Of a DNA stretch of 64,000 nucleotides, positions 33,601-45,622 are shown in pieces; positions within the stretch are counted from its first letter, which is position 1, and every line of letters starts with the position of its first letter. Both the position numbers and the translations under genes were made by a program. Source of the stretch: Ignelater luminosus (taxonomy: Eukaryota > Arthropoda > Insecta > Coleoptera > Elateridae); contig VTPC01001059.1 in NCBI GenBank assembly GCA_011009095.1, positions 142,042 to 206,041 on the forward strand, written 5' to 3'. Below the pieces are notes generated by a model. The model did not search any database. It worked only from the letters and a program-made list of their open reading frames with translations, and had not been told where the DNA came from.

Positions 33601-36600
33601 TGAACGTCACAAGTCAAATTACAAATGCTGCAGCATTGTTAAACATAATCATCAGCAAAACCTAGTTAACGTGTATTCCCTTTTACCCCAATACTCCTTT
33701 GAACTATAGTGTCAAGTAAATTTGTCATTAGCAAAAGCCGTAGGTATTTGCTTTAAATTTTATTACAAATAGAATAAATACAAAGTAGAATGTTAATAAT
33801 ATAATATTCATAGAAATTTCGTGCTGTTTGCAATTTGTCTTAGCAAATCTCTCCTTTAGATAAACAATGCGTTTCGAAATTACTTTGCAAAATAACTTAT
33901 TTTTAAAGAATTTCTAACTTTTCTAACTACTATTTATTTAGGTGTGCCTTCTAAACGTTAGCGTTTCTTGTTAATGTGGTTGGAACAAACAACAAACTAT
34001 ACTTGTGCCTTACAAGTAAACCCTTTGTAACTATTTTGAAATGCTTTTGAATTATAAATTATCTTACCTTGCTTTATGTCTAAAATACTCCAAAGAAGTT
34101 AGTTTAGAAAAGTCAAAGTGTAAGTGTAGTAGTAACAACTAAAATTGTTATTACAATTTGTACACTTAGAATTAAAATAAATTCAAGTGTTGTTTGGTGG
34201 TATAATACTAAGTAAACAGCTGAAAAAATGTGAAAAACTAAAAGTTCTAGAGTGTTTTAAAGCTAATATTTGAAGGTTAAAAAATTTGTTTTGGTGAATT
34301 TTAAATATTTCGTATTTCAGTGACTTTAATAAAAAGCTATTTATTCACAAAAATGATTTGTGCTTTCTCAAAGCTTGTTATGCTTTCTGTAGAGCACATT
34401 TCAAAATCTAACTTTTTTTCACTAGATTATTTATAATACTTTTAATGTACCTCTAACTTTAGCGACTAAAACACTGTCGGCAGTTACGTCAGCTAGTGAA
34501 AATCGTTGAGCTCTTTTTAATGTTCAAATATTTGCTACCGCGTTTATTATTTTTTTATAAATAGTTTTTATCAAACTTTTATATAATATTAAAGATGATT
34601 ACTTACTAACTCTAGATTCATTGAGGAAACCTTTACTAAGATGAAAAAAGTGAGAATACGATAAAACCTGAAGTATAATATGTATTTGGGTGCTAGTGAT
34701 GTCAGTCATACACAATAAATAACATCTCATATTTCCTACATTAAGCCCAGCCCGGTACATGATCTAAACGCTTTTTAACTCCCTTAACGTGCACAAAAGC
34801 CATTGATCGCAACATCACAATAACTCAAAAAGTCTATATAATTGTAAACAAAATTTATAAATCTCTATTAAACGATATCATACAGGCTTTTAGTTAAAAA
34901 AAAGCAGTTAGTACTGAAACCACTCCATACATTCTCGTGTAATCACATTCTCGAAACCTAGAGGGAAAAAACCAATTTAGTAGAGATTTTGGTCCGTGCT
35001 CCCGAGCATAGGAACAAAAAAGCACTCATTTAGTCTCATATCATCGAGTTCCCTACGCTTTTGTTTTGGCTGTTTCGAATTTCTAATATACGTTTATGTA
35101 AGCAGCAATCGGGCAAACCCCCAACGGCGCGCAGTTCCCCTAAAGCTGCTACCTCTGAAACGCAATTTCACACATAACACACTCATGAGGAAGGCACTTT
35201 CAGAGATCAGAGTAAGCCGGTCAATTCACGAATCTCTTTGGGAGTTCTAAACATGCATTCACAGTCATCCGCTTCAGAATGAACATCCTTAAAGATTAAT
35301 GGACGTTCTGTGTAGTAGTAAAATGGTTTTTAGTTTGTTTTGGTTTAATTATTTATCATTGTTGAAACGTCTTGAATTGAATCAAAACTTGCGAAATATC
35401 CCGCGCTTCTATATACAGAGAATAATGAGTTAATGCCACTTTATTTTGTAGATAAAATCTTATAAAGCCCCTGGCCACAAGCAAGTCTAGACTTCACAGG
35501 AAAATCCCTGAATTGACCGAGCTACCCTGATCCCTCAAAGTCCTTTTCATGAGTGTATAATGTGTAAAATTGTGTTCTAGATGAAGTAGCTTTGAACAGC
35601 TTTACGTCACAGAACTAGCCGATTTTCAACAAAAGGTAAATCTGAAATGTGATATAAATGAAACAAAAGAACTGAAACTGGGATAAAAGAGGAGAAATAA
35701 GAAAGAGAATTATTTCAAAATTTATTGTTATACCAGTCTAAATTTAATTGTCTTTGCTTACTTAATACCCACAGGGAGATAAAGCGTTTCACAATAGTTT
35801 CACGCAGGAAGCATATTCATAATATCTCGTTTTTGGAACAGAGTGCGAATAATAAAAGAGGAAGCAGTAACAACGTGCAATATTTACTTTTTGGGCATAA
35901 AATTTGTATATGACACCCTTTCCGGTTCATAATTAATTCACCGCGTACTTTTTTTTCGGCGACCTTTGTAAAACGATGTAAATATAGCAGCTGTGACCTT
36001 AAAATACGAGGGTATGTGAATGGACGTTGTCGTGCATCCAAATTACTAAAACGCTTGCCGTGTTTTGGAGACATCAATCATTTAATAATTAAAGACGTAG
36101 CCGGCTTTGAAAGTCAATCTCTCTAGGTGAAATAATTTAGAGATTCTTGTTATCCTATTCCTATTTTCATCTAAAATTGTATTTCGTGCAAACTAATTTT
36201 AGTTTCTACTAGAAGTTTGGCTGTTACCTTGTACTAAATAAACTTTTCTTTTTGTTTCAGGTAAAGATTTTGAGAATATTCTGCGCTTTTACGTTGTAAG
36301 TATACTAATTTTCGTTGTTTATTTAATATGTGCTGGCGCAACAAATCAATACTTTTTCCTGCAATAATTGATGCCACATATCTATAATCTAGAACTATGA
36401 AGCGCATAATGAAACGGATTATGTAAGAATAATCCATTACTGTAACAAATTAAAATGGCTGTTCCACGATAAACAGATTTCCTCTTCACAACGCTAGGCT
36501 ACCGTAAAATTGCGAATTCAGTATTATTTCATTTCATTTTAAGTCTTCTTACGGAATTTCGCCTTAGTAGAACTTCTAATGCTTTTAATATTATGCTCAA

Positions 36601-39600
36601 TATTGTAGAACCTTCATCTTTTTAAAATTATAAGTGTGGTTTTTATTTTAACTAAATATGAAAGGTTTTCAACCCAACACCTTTTTAAAGGCGAACGATA
36701 ATCTTCGCAAAATAAGTTTTCTTTAAAATAAATTTGCATTTTATAATCGTAAAGGTATACTTTACAAACACTATAGATTATAACTAATTACTTAAATTAA
36801 TTCCTAAGATTAAGATGAACAATACCTTAATTACCTGAGTAGGTCTAGAGAAGGTTGACAAAGGAAGATTTACGTTCTAAACTAAATAGGAAATTGGATT
36901 TAAAATTTTAGTACTCTAACTGAAATAAAATATTGAAACAAGTGCAAACTAATAGATACGAATTGTAAATTCAATTTGTTGACAAAATTGATGCTGACGT
37001 AAAGAAATAAAAAAAATTAGAAGTCCAAAAAATATATTCGACTTAACTTTAAGTAAGTTAGGAATTATAATTTGGAAATAACAGTGAGATAAGAAACTTA
37101 AACAAATTTGAGACAATGTAGTAAAAAAATAAGAAGTTTCAGAGTTCCTGAATTTCTAAACAATGTAACAAAGAATAATATATTTTAGGTTAAAATATAT
37201 ACTACCTGCCTCCTGCAGAATTACTATGAATTATGTTCACCGTGTTTATCGAGTTGGATATTGCAAAACCGCCCACGTAAAGTAATAACTTGACAGTACC
37301 AACAACACATCTACTGAAATATTACAATTTAACGTTCTTAAAAATTTTATTAAGTATTTTAAAGAAAACGCTTGCCATCACTCCTCATTGTTCTTTGTAA
37401 GAATACTAACGAGGAATTATCTACAAAATATCACAACTTCACAACTAGTTGGGATTCAAGAAAACTAAAATTTAACCTTGACTTAACCTACATTACCCTC
37501 TATTTTTACAAAGACTTTTCTTGAACATAAGCGAAAATGTTTTTTAAGATTGATGACTTTGTTAACTTTCAAGTCTTGAAAGCAGATATAGCAACACTTA
37601 TGAGAAATCTCTAATTTCTTCTTACAAAAAAAATTAAAAACAAACTGAAGTATTTATCTTAAAAACATCTGGGAATGCAAAGCATAATCACAACGAACTC
37701 TGTTTCGTTACTTTTTTCAGACTTCGGCACCCATTTTGACCATGTTCCCGAAAAGTTATCAAAAAACGAAGATACCACGTTGTTTTTAGTTTTTGATCTA
37801 GAATCAGAATCTGAAGTCAAAATTTCAGACATACAGACATACAGACAGACTTCGCAAATTCAGTAACGACTCCTTCGAAGTTCGTTGAACATTTCACTTG
37901 AAACATAGGAATTACTATATGAAATTGAACTATACAGAGCTTGCCATCCCAATAAATAAGTAACTAAGCAAAAAGATACCTGAAATTGACTATAAACGGC
38001 ATCACTTTCTGTATAAAACAGAATTTATTACTTTTTAGTGATCAGTACTGAGATTTCAGGCAAGGTGTAATGTCATTTCGAAATTTTGCGTACTCATCCG
38101 AGTTCTGCTTTGAGTTTCGCTTTAAATACATTCATTTAATATGAATTTATCGTTTAATTTTGCTTTATAATATTCAATAAGTTATTTATATTTATTTATT
38201 GCATTTATATTGTTTACAGATATTTCGTCCAAGGTTTCTTTAAAGTTTTTATTGCTAAAATTGTTACCGTACGTGACTTTTCGTAAAATTTAATCGACTT
38301 ACAGTCGTCTAAACATTTTTTATGGTTATCAGTTCGTAGAAACCTCTGTTGATATTTCAGCATTTTATGCTTCAGAGAAAGGCTGATTTACATTTGAATC
38401 ATGAGCGTTTGTAAGTTTCCACTGCCTTTATGTCTGTCCATGTTAGTATCAATAATACAGTGTGGTTCCGGCTTCTTTATTAATTCTGGATCACTTACGT
38501 GTTAAAAAATTTGGGTGCCCTTAAGTAAGTTTTAGCCCAGCCACCAACAAGGCCCCTTCGGTGTTTCTACCGTGAATTCATCTTTTAAGATTTTTTGAAT
38601 CGTGTTTCCCAAAGCTGGTTTTGAAAACACAGTAACGACCCTCTTGGTCGGAATAAATAATTCCGGAGTTCACGTGTAATGGGAAGTATTTTTCCTGTTT
38701 AATTTCGTTTTGTTATTTTGTGACGCAATATAACTATTGTCCACGTAGATGGGATATTATTGTTACAGCGAGCTGAGTGGAATTTTGCCGTCGCTTATAC
38801 GAGGCCTGGCACCACGTGATAAAAAGCACTTTATCGCCCCGTAAGGGAATGGAGAATTTTCTGTACCGTTTTTAAAGACATTCCGAGTGCTAATTTTAAA
38901 GTTAGTCAAAATCTTCTGCTATGTTTGGTGTATCTTTTACCTTTTGCAAGATATGAATTTATTATGGATGGATTCATCGCATCTTTAGCGTTGTCTGGTA
39001 AAAATGGTACTCTCTCTTTCAACTAAGAACTAAAATTTGTGATGTGCTAAATAAAATGTAAGTTACGTCTATAAAAAACTTTTACGTGGGAGCAATGACG
39101 TGGGTTATTGCTTTTTTTTTTGTTGAGAGACGTTTGTATAGTCAGCTGCTATTCTGGAACGCAAGGAGCGTTTATTAAAGTAAGATTTATGTTTATGTAG
39201 TAATTACGTTTTTTGTTTGCACTACAATGTATCTTTTTGTTGGTTGGTTAAGAAAATTTACAGTTTAATTCATAATTTAATATTTTAATAATTTCCCGAA
39301 AAAAAACTAGGAAATTTTTAGTTCATCTGCAGATCTAAAGTAGTTCAATGACTTTCTTGCTTGAAACAATAAATTTAGTGCCAGTAACTTTAGGATTTCT
39401 GATGGTTCTAAATCACAATTAGTATAATATTTCTAAAGGTGCATATATTTGATAACATGTTTTGTCTTGTTGCATTTAAAAATCATTTTAGTCTGTTTAT
39501 CAGTCAATCCTTCAGATTTGGTTTTATGTATCAATGCAATTTTTTTTGTTGACCTTTGTGAAGCATTTTATTTTGAATTTGTGTTGATGTTGTGTTGATG

Positions 39601-39890
39601 ACCTTTGTGGTCCATATTTGATCTTTTGTTGATCATTTTTCATTTTGAAGTATAGTAATATATCTATCGTGTGTCACTTATTTTTGATATTTTATTTAAG
39701 CATTGTTTGTTTTGTTTTTAGATTTATATTTAGGTAATGTGCTGTGAGTTGAATTCCTGGCTTCTAGAAGCAGCTAATTATTAAATTTTGATTACTAAAA
39801 CTGATATTTTATAAAGTTTGTTTTTAGTATTCTAATATCAGGACACAATTCTTTAGTTTTTATATTCAGGCTGTTTACAGACTGGACAAC
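33601..39890. other. No gene seen; one microsatellite
   Basis: This is AT-rich sequence. A frame at 34996-35250 (84 codons, GC-richer) and one at 37675-37866 lack known motifs. The latter runs into an ACAGACAT/ACAGAC microsatellite at 37826-37850. Confidence 0.45.
37826..37850. repeat. CAGACATA/CAGA microsatellite
   Basis: CAGACATACAGACATACAGA is followed by another CAGAC. Such runs often mark the 3' tails of insect SINEs or LINEs, but I could not identify a body upstream. Confidence 0.6.
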
Positions 39891-39896
39891 TATATA

Positions 39897-39950
39897 CAGG
39901 GTGTTTGTTGATGTAGGGACAGGTTGACGAATTACATCGTTTAGTGTCAC
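39897..39950 (+). repeat. Isolated CAGGGTGT terminus
   Basis: TA is followed by CAGGGTGTTTGTTGATG. This matches the left termini of the TA-flanked MITEs in this window, but no inverse end was found within several kilobases. It is probably a broken copy. Confidence 0.35.
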
Positions 39951-42030
39951 TGTTTCCTGGGGCCCTTTAGGTATTTCTTTTTAGGTATTCTAGTTGGAAA
40001 TTTAAGCTTTAGGTTCAGGTAAAAACATCTTTACTTGGGTTATTTACTATCTTTGAACCTCCACCTCCACAATCGACTTCGAGCTACGAGATTGAACATC
40101 GTCCGATTTCTGGCTTATACGGGAGTTAGGCCTCTCTTTTCAGCTTTTTCCCGTTACAAAGGATCCTTCAAAACGAGGAGCAAAGTTTATAAAAATGTTT
40201 CCTTTGGTACAAAAAATAGTTATTCTTGTTTTGCCTGTATTTGTATTGTCTATTTCCCTCTTTCATTGAAGGTTGTTGCATTGCTACCATAAAGTGCTTG
40301 ATCTAGAGATCGAGGTGGTCTAAAGAAGTGTGAATTAACGAATAAGTTAACTGTGTTACCTTTTAATTTCAATTTTAACTATACTTATCATATTTCTCTA
40401 TAGCTCTATATTTTTAAAGTTTACCTACAATATACGCCTGGTTTACGTCCTAGTTGCTACAGTACTTAGTGTTTCACGCAATTCTGTATGTTACTTGTTG
40501 TTTTCAATAGGTTTTCTCTGATACAATAATACTACTATTTGAGGTACTGTCTAGTCTATTTCTTCCTTTACTTAAGATGCAGCTCCTTACAAATAAGCAC
40601 GCTCTAACCCAAAGGCTACATTAAACAGGGTTGACGACTGTTTCAGCCAAGAATACATGCCCCAGTCAAGCAGCCAAGGCTTGTTACTTACCAATTGTAT
40701 GAGCAGTGTGTTATTTTAATTAGGTTGGGGTGCGGAGCTAACTAGGCCAAATAAATATTAATTAGAGTATGCAAGAAAGAATAAATTAGTGTAATTTCCA
40801 AGAAAGAAATAGGTTATGTGCCACCTTATCTATTGAGAGCAGAACTGAGTGTAGAAGGTCTGAATAGAATCTTATTTCTTGAAATCAGCTCTAGGTACAA
40901 ATCAGTTTCCTTTAGTACAAATAAAAGAAGTAGAATTAATTGGTTTGGTGACTTCAGTGAAACAAATGTCAAGCTTATAATGTTATTTTAAAATTTCGTT
41001 TTAAGTTATTATTTCTTGAATATATTTAGTAATCTTTTGTCGGAAATATTTTTTAATTTATCTTGTACAATGTTTATTTTAACACATGTGCGGCTTCTTC
41101 TAAAAAAAACCGGCTATCGCTTTGCAGCTGTGGAAATATCTTAGATTTGTGCGACTAAAAACCCCGACCCAGCCGAGTTCGTTTTAAAATGAAATAATTC
41201 GTGCTTAAATTTTCCGTAGCACATGGGGTGTATTGGGGTCTTTTATAGCTCCTGCTTAAACCTGACTTGCACTTTCTTATTCAGCATGTTCTCGACCGCG
41301 TTACCAGAAAGACTCAGATCAAGACAGAATAAAAGGTCTGCTTCGTGTGTCCGTAGATGTCGCAGTTTGCACCACGAACTCATCTTCGTGTGACATCGAA
41401 CGTTTTATTATTTGCACTTGTTCGTTTCTTAAAATTAAATACTATTGTGTCTTCGATGCTATAATGGTTGAACAGTGTTTCTGGTATAATCAGAGTGTAT
41501 TCCTTTGTGTGTGCTGCCGTTAAACCACGCGGGGGGTCTTTGAGAATTCCGTAAGCCGTTGAAGTCTTGTAAATTATAAAGGAGTTCTGTGGCACTACGT
41601 CCAAGCCTTGGTAGCGTCTTCCATTCAGCGGGACAATATGCAGCTGTTCTTTATCACGATAAGATACTAATAGTTAGTTTAACAGATTTACTTGTTATCT
41701 GTTTGATTTGTGCAACGCAATTAAGTCTCTCACATAAATACATTTTATTGGCAGAGATTGTAAAAATGGGTACCCAAGGCTAATAAACCTAGTTTCGTAA
41801 TAATATTTATTTATTAAACTGGAGTTTTATCGAGATCAGATAGAAAATTCTATAATTTTGCTGTTAGAATTTTTGGTAAATTTAACGCTACTTTCAGTCT
41901 TTATTTTAGATTTCAATACATAATTTTGAATGGACTTGCGAAACCTAGTGGTTTTATATTTACATGCTCTTTTTGGTTTTTATATACTAAATATATTCGG
42001 TGTGTTTGACCAATTCAGAGTTTTTTTATA
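39951..42030. other. No gene seen
   Basis: No recognisable coding region or paired repeats are seen. Frames at 40035-40292, 41589-41783 and 41380-41604 are not supported by any motif. Confidence 0.45.
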
Positions 42031-42032
42031 TA

Positions 42033-43074
42033 CTGGGTGTTTTCAAAAGGTTGGGACAGCTCAACTGCAGACTTCTGGGATAAAAATAAGGAAATTTAAC
42101 CCAACTTACCTATATCAAAAGTCGTCTCGTTAAGTCGGTACAAGGAGTGAAAATTCTTTTGAAAAAAACAATTAGTTTTGGGTGTAAAACTAGTAGGCTT
42201 TGATCGATTTATATAATTTCTGGTATGGCATGTTTTGTGACTATAAGTCACGTTTTAAGATGGTTTTGGTCTTCATCAGCAAGTTGTAAGTGTGTCAGTA
42301 CACATTTGATGATAAAGTTTTAGTACCTAGGCTGAGAACTTTCAATTTTTTTCCAATAAGATATTTTCTTTACAAACATTTTTATATCTTTGTAATTTCT
42401 GGTAACGCTTTAAGTTTATCCAGAACAAAAAAGATATGGCATAGCATGTAATGCAAAGTGTATTAGTAATAACTAGTCTTAAATTACAACAAAAAAATGC
42501 TAAACTAATTATTAAATTTTTACCACACGAAACCTCTACGATTTTGACATGTAACAAACAACTGATACTCATTTGACGTTTAAAGAGAGATATTCTGGTT
42601 GACTAGATTATTCCTAGATTATTCCTATCAAAAAAGCATTAGATCATCAGATCAGATTTTACTTTTGTGTGGATAAACCGTAAGCGTTATTAAAAATTAC
42701 AAACATATTAAAAATGTTTTTAAAGAAAATATCTTTTTCGAAAAAGAAATTGAAAGTTCTCAGCCTAGGCACTAAAAAGTTATCACCAGATTTGTATTGA
42801 GACATTTTTGTTTAATACACTTGCAACTTACTGATGAAGACCAAAACCATCTCTAAAAGTGACTTATAATCACAAAACATGCCATACCAAAAATTATAAA
42901 AATTGATCAAAGTCTACTATTTTTGTACGCAAAGTAAATTTTTTTTTCAAAAAATTTTCATGCCTTGTACTGACTTAACGAAACGATATTGGATATAGGT
43001 AAATTGAGTTAATTCTTATTTTTATTTCAGCAGTCTGCTGTTAAGCTATGTCCCAACCTTTTGGAGACACCCTG
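42033..43074. mobile_element. Fold-back MITE with about 390-bp arms, TA target
   Basis: The left end is CTGGGTGTTTTCAAAAGG and the inverted right end CAGGGTGTCTCCAAAAGG. They are flanked by TA at 42031-42032 and 43075-43076. The arms (42033-42423 and 42672-43074) stay alignable throughout, for example CTGAGAACTTTCAATTT against its inverse near 42750. A unique loop of about 250 bases separates them. There is no coding sequence; the short minus-strand frame at 42342-42572 lies across arm and loop. It belongs to the widespread insect class of Tc1/mariner-related CAGGGTGT MITEs. Confidence 0.85.
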
Positions 43075-43076
43075 TA

Positions 43077-43865
43077 TACTGTTTTGTTGCTCATTGTTTT
43101 ACCATTTCTTTTTATTTGTTTTATTAAACAAATAAGGGTAAACATATCGCCATCGTACTTTATTTCTGTACTGTTTAATAGCTATTCTTTCAGATAAAGC
43201 ATATACAGTGTGTTTACATGTCAACATACAGAGGTAATGAATGTAAACCAGGTGTTGGTAATATTTAGCAATATTTTTGATTATACAGTACGGCTTGGTG
43301 TAATCACTGAACTTGATTATCCGGTATAAGCTCTGTAGTGCACATTAGATGTGTACATTGGTGTGACTTTGTTGGAGCAGAAGCATTGAGCTTGAGTCAG
43401 TGCAATATCTCTTGGTAAGGTTGGAAAGAGTGTGAGTACAGAGTGTTTACTGCTATCATAACGTCTTGAATATATTCAGGGTATCCCTGATAAGAAGTCA
43501 CATCAGCGAACGTGTTGATCTTGACCTGATTTCTGGCACCCATACCAATTGTGACATCTAGAAGGAATCATTGAGGTCTTTTATAGAGTTTCTATTCTAT
43601 CTAGGATAAATATTATCTGTGAATCCATTTCATTTCCAACGTTCGAGTTGCTGCGAGTGCAACATTTAGATCTGCAAGGGCATAAGACCACTTTTTCTTG
43701 TTTTGTCCGTGACAAGCTCAACTGGTTTTTTCACCGTGCTAGTTTTTCTACGCTCGTTGCCTTGGCGACGGTTTTGTTATCTTTTCCAGTTTAGTGTGCC
43801 TAGATTTTAGACCAGAGAATGCAACATTTATCTAGTTACAATTAATGTGGTTTATTGATTCTCTG
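43077..43865. other. No gene seen; holds one dispersed repeat
   Basis: The only noted feature is a segment at 43495-43550 that recurs, inverted, at 49425-49480. The 3' part of the neighbouring minus-strand LINE may once have covered this area. Confidence 0.4.
43495..43550 (-). repeat. Dispersed repeat, copy 1
   Basis: On the minus strand this reads TATGGGTGCCAGAAATCAGG, then TCAAGATCAACACGTTCGC and TGATG. It is similar at roughly three quarters of positions to 49425-49480 on the plus strand. Both translate as (M)GARN..K(I/V)(N/I)TFADV, so they may be scraps of one element ORF. Confidence 0.35.
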
Positions 43866-43869
43866 TCTT

Positions 43870-45430
43870 TGGGTTATGTTGTGCGCGACACAAGCTTAAC
43901 AATTTAGTCGCAGCAAAAACATCAACTCCAGATGTTATCGTAGTACAATTAGAAAAGAAACCTTTGAATTTGACCGATAGCAACCTGTTAGAATTATAAG
44001 ATCTAAGTCAATCGGGTGGCAGACCAATGGTGTCCAGTTTGTGTTTCAAAATATTATGATCAATCTTGTCAAAGGCCTTACTAAAGTCAGTGTATATCGA
44101 GTCGACTTATACTCTCTTATTTATTGTTTATTCTATGTAGTCAATGTATATACCAAGGTTTGTTTCAACAGGACGTTTAGGTATAAAACCATGCCGTTCT
44201 TTACAGATTTGCCCCCTGACAGTTACCATAATGCTTCGGAACACAATCTTTTCAAAAATCGTTGAAACTGCCGATAATATAGAAACGGGTCGATAATAAT
44301 TCACTAATTCTATATTTCCGGATTTAAAGATTGGGATTACCTGAGCTTTTTTCCACCTGGAAAAAAATCTACCCTCAGAAAGTGATAAAGTAAATATTTG
44401 AATGAGTGGCAAGGCAAGATTTATAGCACATTTGTTTAGAAATACAGTAGGAATATTATCCCGTTTGGCATCCTTATGAACATCAAATTCTTTGAGATAG
44501 TTCTCAACTAGTTCTGGAGTAATTGTAATCGGTGGTTTAACTATACCGGATTTCTTTGTTTCGGATGTAAGACTATCAACCGAACTTTTTTTGGACTTGG
44601 TATAGACCATACTCGTTTTGGATTGGTTACAATACCTTGCTCAACGGAAGTAACATAATTTTGGAAACCCAAATTGATTAGAAATTTTGGATGGCAGCGG
44701 CGCAATAAACTAAAGGTTAGATAATCGAGATTGTTGTTAAATTGTTTCCAACGTTTATAATATTTTCGCTTTTCGCTAATAATTTTGATTGTAGTTAAAG
44801 TATATTAACAGGGATATTGTGAAGATAGTCTTCGTAATGGTACAAAAGTTTCGAGGGTGTTATATACAATTTCGTAAAAGACATGCACGGCTTCCTCGCA
44901 GGACAAATTGACCAATCTTTCATGCCAGTTAATATTAGACAGAAAGTGGGAAATATTATTGTAATGTGCTCTTCTGAAATTGTAGATAACCTTGTACTTA
45001 CTTGGAATTGCAGAGAGATCTATATGAAGGATTTGATTGTCAGAATTCGAAATCGAATTAAATTGATGAAGGTTACAGTACGAAAACGAGTTTAGACATT
45101 ACAAAGAATACACATTGTGACTAACAGCAGTTAGAGATGTATGTAAATTAAAGTCTCCGCAAATAATAAAAATATCGTTGCTAATATTGTCATTTCCGTA
45201 TTAGCTTATTACTAAACGATCGACAAGCATCAGCATCTCGAGGGCAAATATAAACACAACACATATACAGCATACCAGAAGTAGTTTCAATTGCCACCCA
45301 CACATCTCCAGCTGTACTTTCAAAATTAGTAATTCGGGAACTCGTGCGAGCATTGACCATCGTACCTCCAGACGATTTTTTTGTCCTTGTTTGGACTCAT
45401 CAATGAAGGATTATGAAAGTCAATGCTTGC
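43870..45430 (-). pseudogene. LINE ORF2 endonuclease/RT remnant
   Basis: From 45410 downward the translation gives GGTMVNARTSSRI, then DVWVAIETTSGMLYMCCVYI, CPRDADACRSFSNKL and the endonuclease motif ICGDFNLH near 45160. The linker (45050-44650) reads INWHERLVNLSCEEAVHVF, EKRKYYKRWKQFNNNLDYL and FSLLRRCHPKFLINLG. A 160-codon open stretch (44610-44128) holds the RT fingers, with RDNIPTVFLNKC, VIPIFKSGN, NYYRPVSILSAVSTIFEKIV and KERHGFIPKRPVETNLG. Palm A follows as YTDFSKAFDKIDHNILKHKL near 44100-44040, then NRLLSVKFKGFFSN. Relatively few lesions suggest it is younger than the plus-strand LINE at 6-12 kb. Confidence 0.75.
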
Positions 45431-45440
45431 CGCTTCATAC
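43870..45440 (-). mobile_element. 5'-truncated LINE (Jockey/CR1-like), minus strand
   Basis: A continuous series of minus-strand fragments covers endonuclease, linker and the first half of a reverse transcriptase. It ends near an SGV that corresponds to the SGVPQGS block, after which similarity stops. The catalytic YADD region and 3' end are missing. At its high-coordinate (5') end it abuts a plus-strand Tc1 C-terminus at 45480, with about 40 bases between. It differs clearly in sequence from the LINE at 6.1-12.5 kb. Confidence 0.75.
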
Positions 45441-45479
45441 TGGTTATATACAAATCAACTTGATCACGAAAAAACCCAA

Positions 45480-45622
45480 GCAATAAGAGAGAGCTGATGG
45501 AGGTCATCATCCAGGCCTGGCCCCACGTGATTACACCGGAAGATCTGCAACGTCTGGTGCACTTTGTACCTCGACGAACCGAAGCTGTACTTAAAAACAA
45601 AGAATATTTAACAAAATATTAA
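45480..45622 (+). pseudogene. Tc1-like transposase C-terminus
   Basis: The plus-strand frame ELMEVIIQAWPHVITPEDLQ continues with RLVHFVPRRTEAVLKNKEYLTKY and a TAA at 45620-45622. It corresponds to the C-terminal block of Tc1-type transposases (L...L...W..I..E.I..L..SMPRR...VI...G..T.Y). The catalytic D,D,E region upstream is missing and replaced by LINE sequence. I see no TIR nearby. Confidence 0.6.

Noticed and set aside
38800..38825. Match of GGCCTGGCACCACGTGAT to the Tc1 region at about 45513
   Set aside because: The similarity covers under 20 bases, has no continuation, and the surrounding frame shows no transposase residues.
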